Position numbers and translations under genes: made by a program | NCBI RefSeq assembly: GCF_019649055.1 | Contig: NW_026570286.1 | Location: forward strand, 62,001 to 126,000 | DNA: 64,000 nucleotides | Direction of reading: 5' to 3' | Source of the DNA: Paramacrobiotus metropolitanus | Lineage: Eukaryota > Tardigrada > Eutardigrada > Parachela > Macrobiotidae | The notes under the pieces: model-generated | What the model was told of the DNA's origin: nothing | Seen by the model: only the letters and a program-made list of their open reading frames with translations | Databases searched by the model: none | In this document: in pieces, positions 51,401 through 62,875 of the stretch | Layout: the number at the start of each line of letters is the position of its first letter | How positions within the stretch are numbered: position 1 is the first letter of the stretch

Positions 51401-52839
51401 GTGCACGTCTGGATCCGTGTAAGAATGATCTTCATGGTTATGTGCATTTACGTGCAAAATTTGAAAGGGATTGGTCCATAATGAGACTTTTGGTACACCT
51501 GAATGCATTTAAACTTTTTGGAATTTTCTAACAGCCATAACTCCCGAACCGGATGTTGCGCGCAGAAACGGATTTCACGCCTGTGTACACAAACCATTTT
51601 CCTACACAATGTCAAAAAGCAACCGAAAAAAGTGTTTGGAAGTGCGCGTAAGCGAATATTCCCGTGTATGTACACGAATTTGGTGCTATGTACCGGGCCA
51701 AATCCCTTAAAGCATTGAAGAATTTTCTCCTGTTTTTCGTTAAAATGATTAATTTTATAACTTGATAAGTTTTTTGCATTATCTTTTGGGTTGATCTTTG
51801 CAGGTATGAGTTCAACCTCGGCGTTCCACAAGGCGCTCCCGCATCTGGTTGGCTGTTGAATCTGTATTTGAGTATTTTGGAAAGGGACATGGATTTCCAC
51901 GTCCAGGAGGATGAGATGCTGGTGCGCTTCTTCGATGACATTTTGTTTATTACGCCTTATCCGGATCGTCTGAAGTTATTTGCGCGAGCGTACACTATCT
52001 TTTACAAAAAATACGGCCTTACGATAGCACCACGGAAAACGCACAGAAACATTCCGCTGCCGATATCTAACCATTCCAGTCTGGAAGCGTCAGCTCTGCT
52101 ACATGGCGGAAATAACCATGAAGGTACGTACCGAACATTTTTTCCTGAAATTACAATTTATTTTGTGGATTAATTCTTCAGCTGTAATTTAATAGGTCAG
52201 ACCACAATGTCGTGGTATGGTTGGCTGTTTGATTTGGCCGCTATGGGCATCAGCGTCGACATGGAACGTTTCGTGGCCGTGAATCTCAGTTACACCGTGC
52301 CGGTCTTGGAGACGTACTGCGATCGGGTCCACGAAACCATCGTGTCGTCAGTGCGGGGCAAATACTGTCCGATCATGCTGGACTTGGCCAGTTCCCCGCG
52401 AGCGTGCATCGTGCAGAACATTTATTATATGTTTCTGCTAGCGGGAATGCGGATGTTGGCCTATTGGAAACGCATGCGGCGAATTGCCCGCAGTCGGCGC
52501 CAAGTGGGCCTGCTGTTGGACAATGTGAGCACTGCGTTGATCAAGTCGATTTTGCGACAGTTGATGCCGCAGGAAGCGATGGGATTGCTCCTTGAGTTCC
52601 GAGTGGAGGGTCTGGCGTGGATTGCGTGGGCACAAGTGCTCGGAAGCGAAGTGAGTGGGAATGTGCTGTCGCGTCGCTGTAAGCGCGTGGTCCGGGAAGG
52701 TTGCGTTAAAAGAATGCGACAGATGAATCTGTACGATACATTAGACACGTGGGGGATTCGGGAATTGATGGGTGATCAGCCCCGAAAATGGCCGGAGGAG
52801 TTTGCCAGATTGGCCAGTATTTTGTTCAACAGGGAATGA
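48432..52839 (+). CDS. TERT: Telomerase reverse transcriptase
   Basis: Catalytic subunit of telomerase, which copies its RNA template onto chromosome ends. Five exons (48432-48921, 49528-50221, 50408-50947, 51804-52123, 52196-52839) join in phase to 895 residues; human TERT has 1,132. The telomerase-specific RNA-binding region shows a CP-like motif (GGNYNWKIFCRGLHDYL...FSDIPWL) and the T motif (RLYYVTLTNFRRNEYVFYRR). RT motifs: 1-2, RPRFVPKPNGIRPLMVLD; A, LLFLAFDISRAYES with Asp near 475; B', GVPQGAPASGWLLNL; C, VRFFDDILFITP with the Asp pair near 619-620; D, YKKYGLTIAPRKTH; E, SWYGWLFD. The C-terminal thumb has LDLASSPRACIVQNIYYMFL. The catalytic triad is intact. The first exon (about 163 residues) is charged and not recognisably a TEN domain. 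The start is the first ATG of the exon. Confidence 0.95.
51024..51710. mobile_element. 687-bp fold-back element (MITE-like) in TERT intron
   Basis: A long imperfect palindrome inside the intron between motif A and motif B' exons. It runs from TTAAGGGATTTGGCCCGG at 51024 to its reverse complement ending in TTAA at 51710. The arms pair almost to the centre (about 51367), with scattered mismatches. TTAA at both ends looks like a piggyBac-type TTAA target duplication, so it may be a non-autonomous element of that group. It encodes no transposase. Both arms keep an open frame (51059-51286 plus; 51448-51680 minus) with the shared peptide LLENSKKFKCIQVYQKSH. Confidence 0.8.
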
Positions 52840-54144
52840 CTGCCCTGGTCGCTCAAGTTTTTTCTCGATCTGTTGTTTAGCTTCTGTGTAAATGACTGCT
52901 TGTTTAAGTGTTTTTAAGCGCACTAAGTATGTAGAATCAGGCATGAGCTGAATTGTTGGTTTGATTAGATTGAGCGTTTTTTATTTCTTCGAAACTGTTC
53001 TTTATGTAGCACCATAACATTACTGCACTTCTTGAACTTGCGCTTGTAAATTTTACTATCTTAGTTTTTTTTGTAATGATGGTTTGTGAAATGCATGTAG
53101 TAAATACATCCACATGTAGTAAATTGTGCTTCGTTGTGGGTTATACTCGTACAATCTGTACCGAATCGCGATCACATATGATCTGCCGGTCTTTGTAACA
53201 GCAGCAACTGCCAAAAGGTGATCACAATTACACTAACCAGTATTAAGTCTTATGTCCACGTATCAGTGAAGCATTTTGAAGTTTATAAAATATTATTCTG
53301 AGAAAGCCAGTAGGATTCATCGCAGGATCATTAAGGTATCACTTATCTACAATATATTTCACCGGAAATTGTACGATGTCTGCTGTGTTGTACTAAAGGT
53401 CCGCACTCCGCACCGTTACTCACAGTCGCAGATGACGTTTCTAGAATACGATATGTACACGGCATTTATTAAAATCCAGAAAAACATTGAATACGAGAAG
53501 AAGAAAACAATGCAGAACAGGAGAACCGGAAGTGGGTGCTGATTATAGCGAGATACCTCGAAATGTTGTCGGGATTAACGTTACCGACAGCACGGTGGTT
53601 GTAATGTCGACATGTTTCGCCTATTTTTCAGGCATACTGGCCCATAATAATTTATTGTACAGTACTTACATGCGGTGTTAAAAATGTACTGTGCAGTGTG
53701 CAGCCACTACAGTGCATTGTACATCGGTACATACATGTACATGGCACAGCAGTGATCGGTAGTATTCGGTACTGTATACACGAGACACGCAGCTTGTCAC
53801 CTTGTGGGCCGAAGAATTTATTAAGAGACTCCAGACTTGCCACTGAGTCGCTGCAGCCTTGTTGCTTTTAAAACTTTGTCAAATCCATATTTACTGTTTA
53901 CAGCTACTGATTTACATTTACAGTAATTATAATACTTAGATTGTTGTTTGCATTTTATAGCTGGATGTTATATCTCGTTTTGCAGCGGAATCATTTAATC
54001 GGGAATGGTTCTGTTACGCTGTTTGCGTTAACAGTGTAAACCTGTTTTTACGGTTAAATCCTACCGATCTCGTGATTCTTGATGATATCCAGGGGGTACT
54101 GAACCTCCAAGGTCCTGCTGGCGCTATCCATCGTTCCATCCACA
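52840..54144. other. Intergenic, TERT to REPS
   Basis: About 1.3 kb. AT-rich, with a cluster of TACAGTA/TACTGTA motifs at 53650-53780. Open frames 53276-53542 and 53652-53843 have no recognised content. I found no exon for an N-terminal EH domain of the REPS gene here. Confidence 0.45.
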
Positions 54145-57100
54145 ATGTCCTCTTCGGGATCCGCGTCAGCCTCGCTGAATCTAACACCCCAGCTAAGCAG
54201 CGCAGCAGGCAGCAGCACAGCTTCACCTGGCTACAAACCGCCCGTCGCGGGACGCCAAATGGCTGCCATTCACAATGCCAATGGTTCCTTCCCCACCCAG
54301 CCTCTCATGGCGGCCGCTGCGGCACATAATGATCATCCTCATTATCCTGCCCCTGCATTGGGGCCAGTGGCAGCCAGCAGTGTGGAGCCCCGCGCCGCTG
54401 GCTCCGCATTCCCCATTTCCAGTGGAGCACAAGCGCCGTACGCGATGCCGTCGTCGCAGACACGCGTCACCTCGTCATCTGCGGTATGTTTTCCCACTTC
54501 ACATCAGTTTTGCTAGAATATAAATTTGCACGGTAAATTTTCTAATTAATGGCGTTATTTTTTCCCCAAAAAGGTTTGAAGTTTGATTGGGAAAAAAATT
54601 CGCAGAGATTGAAAATATCAGCGGTTTTCTGTTTTTGCTATCGACGTTGGCATGTGCCTCCTTTTGATTTTTTGTGATTTTGGACTTGCTTTTTAGGAAA
54701 GCGAATTTCTATCAGAATCAATTTTTATAAAAGAAGGATAGTTTATTTTAGTGAGGACATAGTTTATTTTAATCTTGTTAAGAAACTTATGAACAGTTCA
54801 ATAAACTGCGACAATATTCCGATATCAAAACAGTGGGCAGATTTTGTTGTGCTTTTTGTGACTGTTAGATCAGAATCATCAGCCAGGCTTACGTAATACA
54901 CATGACTACTGCTTCCTGCAATTAGCGCACTTGTGTTTTACCGCTGGGACTCTTAACTTTGATCAGGACAGTCACACTAGACGGTTATCGGGCTGATTAA
55001 AACTCATTGACAATTTGTCATCCCTAAATTGCAACACCTTTGTTGCTCATAATTTACGCTGGCGATGCAATAGTGCACCGTGATCCCCCACTATCTTCGT
55101 TAAGTTGCGGCAGCTGCGAATGATAACAGATAATATTAATCCATAATATTAATAGTAAATCATTTTCTGTTTTTAATTTTTTATGTGTTCCGTTGAATTT
55201 TAATTCTCCTAACAGGTGCCGCATCCGGACGGCAGCTTCACATCATCCATAACGATGATCCCGTCGACCAGCGGGGTGGGACCGCACGACAAGGACAGCA
55301 GCAGCTTCCGCGGCACGGAGCCGGCTGTAATGGAAAGCAGCCAGGAGCATGCGGAGGAATCCGATGCGAAATCGCATAGTGATTCCGAGGAGTCATCGTC
55401 CGACGAAAAAGACTCAGAGGCCGACGAGCACGATGTGGGGGAGACGCAGTCGGCCATCTCCAAGGTGTCCAACAGGAGCTCGCCATCGGTCTTAAGTACG
55501 TTCGACCTCGGAGATTAGCGCTGGTGCGGGAAGCGATGATTATGGGGTATGCATGTTGCAGGCGCAACGATACACCAGTGGCCGGGTTATGAAGAGGAAA
55601 GTCATGGTTTACTGGATAATAATGAAGAAGTGTCGGAGGATTCGGAGAATGAGGATCCGGAAGATCCCTGGCGTATTCAGCCGGAGCAGCGGGCGTGGTA
55701 TTTGAGTTTGTTTTTGCGATTGCAACCAGATGTGCGCGGATACGTCGAAGGTAATTATCGCTTTGGATAATTCGCTCTGGATACGATTTAAGTTTCAGTA
55801 TGTTTTGGGATTTTTATTATTTATTTTTTGAATTTTGTGCAGGGAAAGATGCGCGCGTTTTCTTCGAAAATTCGCAGTTGCCTTTACAGGATTTAGGAGA
55901 GATTTGGTACGGGCATGCGTACGTTTTGTGACTGAATAATGAGCGTGTATAGAATTGCGTTTTCTTTACAGGAATATTAGTGATGTGGATCGCGATGGCC
56001 GCTTGACATTGTCGGAGTTCTGTTACGCCATGCATCTGAGCGTGGCTCGTCGTCATGGGATGAGTTTGCCGCCGCATCTGCCAGTGTCATTGCGAGCGTC
56101 GACCAAATTGGTGGTTAAGGCATCACAACAGTCGGCGCCCTCTTCCATTCCAGCTGGTGACAATTTGCACCAACCTGAGGTTCGTTGCTTTCTTCCGTTA
56201 CCCACTTGTATTATTTGAAACTGAACGTCAGCGTCTTCGTTTAATTTCTAGTGGACCAAATTTAGTGAATCGCCCCGGAATCATAATCGTGGTCCAGTGC
56301 AGTTTCGAGCCTCGCTCGATACGGTAAGAACAAAAGCTTGTCTGGTGACATATTGCTACGACATTGCTACAGTACTTACTGAAACCGTTTGTTAGATTTT
56401 CGATTTCATTATTCTTTTTAAAGTTTAAATTAGACTTGATATTTTATTTCGTTCTGTTTTTGCTGTCTTTCATTCTTCTATAGCATTGCTGTGGAGAAGA
56501 TATCTGTGAAATCTTGTACGAAATATTACGTAGTATCAGCTTGTTATTGATGTTGCTACTGTAGCTTTCCGTCAAGATTGTTAATTGCTTGCGCATTTGG
56601 TGTACAGGACAAAAATCTTCCCCATCCCGTGGCCGTGAAACCATCCCCACGATCGACTCTGACGACTTCCAATACGAAAGCCGCTGTTCGGGATGCACGT
56701 TCATTCTCTGCCGGCACCGTGGCCATGCCCAATAGTCTCAGCCTTATGGCGCCCACATCCGCCGCGAACAGCATCGTTACTAGTGGCACCGTGCAAGCCC
56801 AGCCGGCCGCCACTAACTCTGTTATCGCTCCTCCTCCGCCTCCACGTTCCTGGCATTCCCGCAGCGCTTCGCTGGATCTTCAAGGCCAGCCGCAGCCGAA
56901 TTCGGCGGCGAAACATTCTCCCGGCGGACTGCTGCACCAAACATCCCTCGTCACGGGAGGCAATCCGCCGCCCCAGCTGCCTCCTCGAAGCTCGCCGATT
57001 GTGAGTAAACTTTTGCCTTAAAAGTTAAAAATGCTCTCTGTAGTTAAGGAATATTGAGAAAGATTGACCATTATAGTTGTCCCGACGGTTGGACAGTGCA

Positions 57101-57780
57101 ACTAGTGAATCCGAAAACGAGTCCCGGCACCCTGCATCGCATGTCCCGCCGGTTGACGTAAAACCGGAAAAGCCTCCGCGAGTAATAAAAACGCCTGCAA
57201 AGGTATGCTAATTAGGAAAATTTAACGGGACACTTTTCTTTTCTGCTTGTGAGACAGCAGATTTACGCGAATTGTGTTATAGAATGTGTCCTTTGCACCT
57301 GCATGGAACGGAGCTAATTTGACACACGACAGCGTAAACATTGGTTTGGACTTCGCGGTCGCACCCAACTGGGAATTTGCCGCCGCAAATATTCCCACAG
57401 TTGCGGATGTGTAAGTCCTTATGTCACTTGCAAGTGGCAGCAGAATTAATTTTATATCAGTATTCATATAGCGCTGAGTTATTTGGTATTCGAAAGATTG
57501 TTAATGGTTAAGTTGTTGAGTGTACAGTTATATTTTTGCCGGAAAAAAAGTTTCGTAAGAAAAATATTTTTACTCTGAAAGTATGGTCTAATGATGCATT
57601 TTTTTGCTGCGTAGTGAGAGGATGTCCGGCGCGGAAGTTGTAGAACTGGTGCAGCGCATGAAGATAGCCATTGAAGGTTTAACCGCACAGAATGCTGACT
57701 TGCAGCACCAGTTAACCGATGTTGTACTAAAGAAGCGTACCGCGGAGGCCCAGTTAGCGGCTGACCGGAAACTCCAGTAG
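54145..57780 (+). CDS. REPS1: REPS-type EH-domain endocytic adaptor
   Basis: RalBP1-associated Eps15-homology protein, linking Ral signalling to clathrin endocytosis. Ten exons (54145-54483, 55216-55495, 55562-55750, 55843-55906, 55972-56179, 56252-56323, 56608-57000, 57077-57202, 57283-57410, 57615-57780) join in phase to 654 residues. N-terminal 200 residues are low-complexity, then acidic Ser-rich. The EH domain starts at PWRIQPEQRAWYLSLF and includes VFFENSQLPLQDLGEIW and the calcium loop DVDRDGRLTLSEF, followed by MHLSVARRHG. After it come WTKFSESP, proline-rich stretches (PPPPPRSW, PPPQLPPRSSP) that could bind SH3 domains, and a C-terminal coiled coil ending KKRTAEAQLAADRKLQ, as in REPS1/2 where it binds RalBP1. 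The first EH-like domain of vertebrate REPS1 was not found. REPS1 against REPS2 cannot be told apart. Confidence 0.88.
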
Positions 57781-58422
57781 ACTGCCAGTTTATCTGTTTA
57801 CTGAACGCATCTATCTTTATCCCGTTGAGTTACATTGGCGGAGAAATGCATAGGCGTACAGGTGGAATGTGATCGGTTGTGAATAAGGCTCGCAATAGTG
57901 TTATGCCGTTGAGCGTTTTTAATTGTGTGAATTATTGGGTGGATGTTGGGCTGGCGTCGAGCTAATCCGTCGATGTGTTCTGTTAGAAGTCCGTTTTTTG
58001 TGTAGCGGGATGTGGTTGAGATGGTTTTGCAGGATTCGGCTGATCTAGAGTGCATCGAAGTTTCCTTTTCTTTCTCTTTTTCATTCTGTATCGGACTTAC
58101 TAAGCTTTTGGCCAAGTGTACTTATGAAGCAGCTTTAAAATTAATGTTGTGTGAAATCGAGGTATTCGTATGATAACTCATCGAGCCGGCAGCTTTTCGT
58201 GCATGCTTGTGACGTTATGGCAAATAAAACATGTCAATTATGCATTTGACTTCTGTATTTGATGTGTTTAATTCTTTCCTTTATTGCAAAAACAGGACCA
58301 AAGCTGTTAACCAATACTGACATATTTTTCACTGAAGTAAAAGAAAAGCAAAAATTTCAATTACCTCTGTAGAAATCTTTAAAAATGGCGATTTGTGCGG
58401 AAGTACGACATAATCCAGGGAG
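57781..58422. other. Convergent gap after REPS
   Basis: REPS 3' UTR with AATAAA at 58223-58228, 443 nt after the stop, then the 3' region of the minus-strand secreted protein gene. Nothing else is seen. Confidence 0.45.
58223..58228 (+). promoter_or_regulatory. AATAAA poly(A) signal of REPS
   Basis: Canonical hexamer in the sequence caaataaaac, downstream of the REPS stop codon. Confidence 0.5.
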
Positions 58423-59137
58423 CTACCATCCAAACAACTCTTTAAGACTGGCTGCGGTTAGCGGAGCCGACTGCGATAAATTTATTACGGTGTTTGGTAC
58501 GGATACACGTTTGTTGACCTTTACATCATCGGTTGCCGCGGACGCGACGTGTGGGGTTTTTGACACCGATGTTAACGTTGATGCAAATGTTGTGGCAATA
58601 GTAAAACGGGGCGCCAACGTGGGATTGGCTTCTGGACGGTTGCGAGCAATCCTGACGCTAAATGTTCCAGGACCGGCATACGGCATTGCAGCTGAAAACT
58701 GACTGTACCGGGTGTTGGCATTGGTGAGAAAATCGGAACCGCGGTTACCAGCTGAACTCCCTGTAATTCCTTAATGATATAGCTTTCTGCAGTTTACTGA
58801 TGATTGACGAGATTCCGTATATTACATAGTACTTACCGTATTCCGGATTTTCTGCAGAAAACGCGCCATTAAACTGAGGTGGTCGCAAACACTGCAAGCA
58901 AGCAAACGGTCTGGCAAAAGCGCTGAAGTCATTGGCAAAGCTTGTTCCTGGTCCGGGGCGAAGTTTTAACGGTTGGTACTTTTGAAAGATCATGGCTGTC
59001 CGGTGATCATGGTGCCCGGGATTCGGCGTTTTCGTCCAAGCTCCATGATTGGCAAGCAGCAGCATTACAAGGATCAAGTGTAAATGCACATCCGCACATA
59101 ACAGATATTCAGATCGGAGACTATGAAAACTTTCCAT
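58423..59137 (-). CDS. Small secreted protein, paralogue B, unknown family
   Basis: Two exons (58837-59137 and 58423-58691, phase 1) give about 189 residues. A hydrophobic run LHLILVMLLLANHGAW (about residues 19-34) would serve as signal peptide; an internal Met just inside it is an alternative start. After cleavage comes a short segment FARPFACLQCL with a CxxC pair, then the intron, then a Thr/Ala/Val-rich part with no cysteine. The end is VINLSQSAPLTAASLKELFGW. The neighbouring gene at 59816-60597 shares the FA[KR]P[YF] plus two-cysteine segment, an intron of the same phase after it, and the V[IV]NLS...LK..F.W end, so they are tandem duplicates. A plus-strand open frame (58385-58702) is its antisense shadow. 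I do not recognise the family. Confidence 0.6.
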
Positions 59138-59815
59138 GCTCGCAAACTTAACAGTTACTCGTTAGTCATACTTTACTTTTATCAATTACCACATCCGTAA
59201 TCGAGAATGCAGCCGTATAATTAAATTTCACGAAGGTATTATTTGATGTAATGTGCACCATAATAGAAACACGCGAAAGTTAATTACACGATGTTTATAT
59301 ATCGTGTAAGCATACTTAACTTGGTATCACACATGGCGGTCAAGAAAAAAATTATAATATTTCAAGTGTCTACAAAATCGTGTTGTGGATTCTTTTGCTC
59401 TGTTCATGTAAAAACAGCAGGTGTGTTATGTGAAGGCAGAACGCAGTTTCCGTACGTAATGTGTATTGTTTTTCTGTGGTCGGTTAAATAGTGAGGTTAT
59501 TTGAAGTCGGTACGTGCTAAAAGCGCAGCAAAAAGCAAATACAGTAATGGGTAAATATAATTCGAGAAACTTTGTATTTTGACCGATAAGAAGTAAGCAA
59601 TTCGTTAAAAGTGTTACGACACCGCGAGTCTACTGTAAATGTAAAGCTGTTTTGCCTGCAGGTCATGTGTCGGCTTAATTATTTTCCATGGGTTTTGGTA
59701 AATTATTCTCCGGGAACAACTGCACGTCAAACCAAGTCCAAACAAAGCGAAAACATTCAAATTCGTAAATTTTACTGTAATAGAGTAAATACCACTAAAA
59801 ATTGGAGGAACATTG
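59138..59815. other. Spacer between the two secreted-protein genes
   Basis: About 680 bp of AT-rich DNA with no recognised exon; holds the 3' UTR of paralogue A and upstream region of paralogue B. Confidence 0.4.
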
Positions 59816-60597
59816 TCAGGACCAATTAAATATCCGCTTTAGCATTGCAGCCGCTGGGGGATTGGCATTGGACAAATTGACGACGGATTTTGTTGTTGTG
59901 TTATTTGCCGGTGGTACGGTAGCGGATGTCGAGTGTTGGTTGGGTTTTCGGATGGGGATTCGAATGTTCATTACAGGGGCTCCAGCCATAACATTGGCAA
60001 GTGCGTCTTGCGTAAAGCGACCGTTTGCATGCGACGTTAGAGAATCTGGTCCACGGCCAATGTCTGTAGAATTTCGAAGCCATTTGTGTATATACAAATA
60101 AGAAATGTATATAAAAGCTCTATGTAGATATATACAGTATGCATAGGTTAAAGCGCATATAAAAACTATAGCAAAAGTGGACTTAGTATTAAGTACTGTA
60201 CCGCACAATTATTATTAAGCAACTAGTCGAAAAAATAGTACTGTTCTTAAAACTTAGCTTATTACATTAACTTACTGAAGAGTTGATTGGGATTACAAGG
60301 GCCTTTGCAGTTATAGGGTTTGGCAAATGGCTTTCCTTCGTCCTTTGGCAATCCGTTGCCGGATGCGGTCAACCCAGACTTATGCGGCTTTATCACCGAT
60401 GTTCCTTGTGACTGTGGGCCTGGCGATAGTGGTGTCGCACCTGCCTAAACAATCGTTATTATCCTAGATTCCGACGCATAAAAAACGACGCCAATCGACT
60501 CGCATCATCGGATCATAGGTTCAATTGCACGAGACTTACCAGCGCTAATAACGGATGCGACAATCACCAGATTTACTGCGCGCATTATTTTAACCAT
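59816..60597 (-). CDS. Small secreted protein, paralogue A, unknown family
   Basis: Three exons (60540-60597, 60276-60440, 59816-60063; both introns phase 1) give about 156 residues. The first exon encodes a typical signal peptide (MVKIMRAVNLVIVASVISAG). The mature part begins Pro/Ser/Gly-rich (TPLSPGPQSQG), reaches KPFAKPYNCKGPCNP with its only two cysteines, then a low-complexity Asn/Thr/Pro region and the end SVVNLSNANPPAAAMLKRIF followed by NWS. It matches paralogue B in the FAKP segment, intron phase and C-terminus. The cysteine pair is CxxxC here and CxxC in B. Function is unknown; size, secretion and fast divergence would fit an effector, matrix or peptide-precursor role, but nothing shows which. 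Confidence 0.65.
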
Positions 60598-61162
60598 TTG
60601 CTTCAGCAATATATCTATAGATAGATACTGTATATAGATATGCAGTACTTGCAGACCTGTCAGCTGTCTTGATTTGAACATTAAAGACAAATCCTTTACA
60701 ATAATTTCATTTGGCGTTCAATTGTTTAACCACCACACACTTTGTTTCTTTAGGAACTGTTTCAATTTCATTTCGGAACTTTCCACGGTATTGTATTGTG
60801 AGAATGCCGCGGGGAAAGTACGAAGTCACTTTTCGATTTTGTGCTAATACTCGTAAATAAATGGCCAGAAATTTATTACCGTGCATAAGAGTTGCAAGTA
60901 TTATCTGTCTGCATGTAGTATGTCAGCACAGCAAAAATGATTTTTTTCGATTTCAGCCTCACTTGTTTATTAGCAGTTCGCACTAAACCTTATAAAAGTT
61001 TCCAACAACGCAAAAATTAATTACCGATACCGTTCAGTACAAATACATTTTGACCACGCACCCAAATCACAATAAGATTTGCAAATCAGCAGTAAAATTT
61101 CACTGTTCGTTAGAGTACATGCAAAGCAGTCAAAGCCTGTGCAACACCTATCCAGTTACACA
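60598..61162. other. Intergenic, AT-rich
   Basis: Upstream region of secreted paralogue A and 3' region of the next minus-strand gene. One TACTCGTA copy at 60848. No gene seen. Confidence 0.4.
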
Positions 61163-62875
61163 TCAGGTAGAATTAATAACGGAAGGAACAGGAGGTGGTG
61201 GATAAGGCGGAGGTTGACGCAGATTGTTCGGAACCACCTGCGGATGAGGAACGGGGAAACTGCGGGTGGGAAATGGACGCACCGTTCGCCCGGCATCCGT
61301 GCCATTCACAGTGGAGGTGTCGGATACATAGGACTGCAGATCGTTCGCCACCTCGGCTATATCATGACTACGAAACAGCTGGGCATGGAGACCAACGAGA
61401 TCTGGGAGATCGGACTGACGCCGTCGGGGCAGTGTGTCGGAGGCGTCGGCCGGATCGATGTTCTGCAGAATCAACACCTCCCGCGACAGTTCATCCATCT
61501 ACAATGTTAAAAACTTACAACTGTCAACCAAATTCCTTCTCAAAATCTTCGCAAGAATCAGGAATGCAATTTTTATAAAGAATTAATTACAGTGCAATAA
61601 AATACCACAGCAGTTTCAGTACTATTTTAGCCGTAGTAAACCGTTAGACAGTACTGTACTTTGTAGTAAACTGTTATCCATTTTTTACCAAAGTTCAGTT
61701 AAATTCTGTTCAGAACGATTACGGCCCATCTCGCTTCAAATAAGCGAATTTTCAAAAACGTTGTACAAATGCATACGTATCTTTATGACAGATTTGACGA
61801 AAACGAAAAAAAGCGCTTGTGATTCTAACTACTCCAAAAGTAAGTACAGATATTCACGTCTGCACAAGAAAAAGTTTTTTCATGCAAGCTGCTGGCAGTA
61901 CACTTAACAATAATATCAATCAATCGCAGTGAATCAATCGTAATGAATCGTAATCCGATTATCATTCAAGAAGGAATAATTATTAAAAAGAATTGTTTTG
62001 CGAAGCCATTATCAGATATTTTTCATAATTAATTTTGTCCTCACCATTTCATGGAAAGCCGCTAAATTCTCTCGAAATCTCGTCCCACGCTCATGATCCG
62101 GCGTATTGAGGACATTTTTGGACCAGGACATTTCCAGATTCGCGGAATTCAGTAAAAGCTGCTTCCTCTGCACATCACCCAGCTTTTCCAACAGATTATC
62201 CTGCGGATCAAACGGCGCTTTCTTCTCATGGAACGCCTCATCCAATCGACTCACCACCCCGTCAATTTCCGCCACTTTATCACTGGCCAACACCGACGTG
62301 TGCCCCGTCACACCGGAGCGAGTTTTCGAAGCTTTCGCGTCTTGTGATGTTCGCCGATGGCTGCCCACGTTAACCACCGGTGGAGCAGCGAAATTAGGGC
62401 AGACAAACCGCTTCTGCATCGCTTCCAGCAGCAGCTGGTGCTCTTGTTCGCGCGTGCGTACTTCGGGCAGGACTTTCGGTTCACGGTCTTCATTAGACAA
62501 CAGCGAGACAGTTTCGCCATTATCTTCCGAGAAACGGCGGGCGAATCCCTCGTGGATGTTATCGCGAACGTAAACAGTGTCGGACAGGGGTTGTGGCGTG
62601 GAAGGCTGTGGTGGAGATGGCGAGAAATCCAATCGCTTCTGCACGCGCATATGCGCCGGGAGACGCTCCAGACTGTTGGGATCGTGCAGGGAGTCTGTGG
62701 TTATCGAGGAGCGAGCGATGATACTGCCGCTGCTGGATGCGGGAGTTGTTGTGAAGGGTTCCGCGCGGAGAAAGGGATGATCAGTGCGGAAATGGGATTG
62801 CAGTGGCTTGGTTAATTGGTTGCTGGCATTTGGAATGTTGTGTGGCCCGTCGCCACCTGCTTCCAGATCTATCAT
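61163..62875 (-). CDS. Unidentified 388-residue protein with PPxY motif
   Basis: Two exons (62045-62875 and 61163-61498) join in phase 0 to about 388 residues. The N-terminal 190 residues are disordered, Ser/Thr/Pro-rich, with possible phosphorylation sites (LDFSPSPPQPSTPQP). The middle is helical and charged (LPEVRTREQEHQLLLEAM; EIDGVVSRLDEAFHEKK; NLLEKLGDVQRKQLLLN), suggesting a coiled-coil region that spans the splice junction (FHEMMDELSREVLILQNID). The C-terminus has NLRQPPPYPPPPVP, a PPxY motif that binds WW domains such as those of NEDD4 ligases. No signal peptide or membrane segment is seen. The upstream exon frame has no stop just before the ATG, so an extra 5' exon is possible. I do not recognise the family. 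Confidence 0.65.

Noticed and set aside
58385-58702. 105-codon plus-strand open frame starting with a true ATG
   Set aside because: It is exactly antisense to exon 2 of secreted paralogue B, whose minus-strand frame is supported by splice phase and by similarity to the neighbouring gene.
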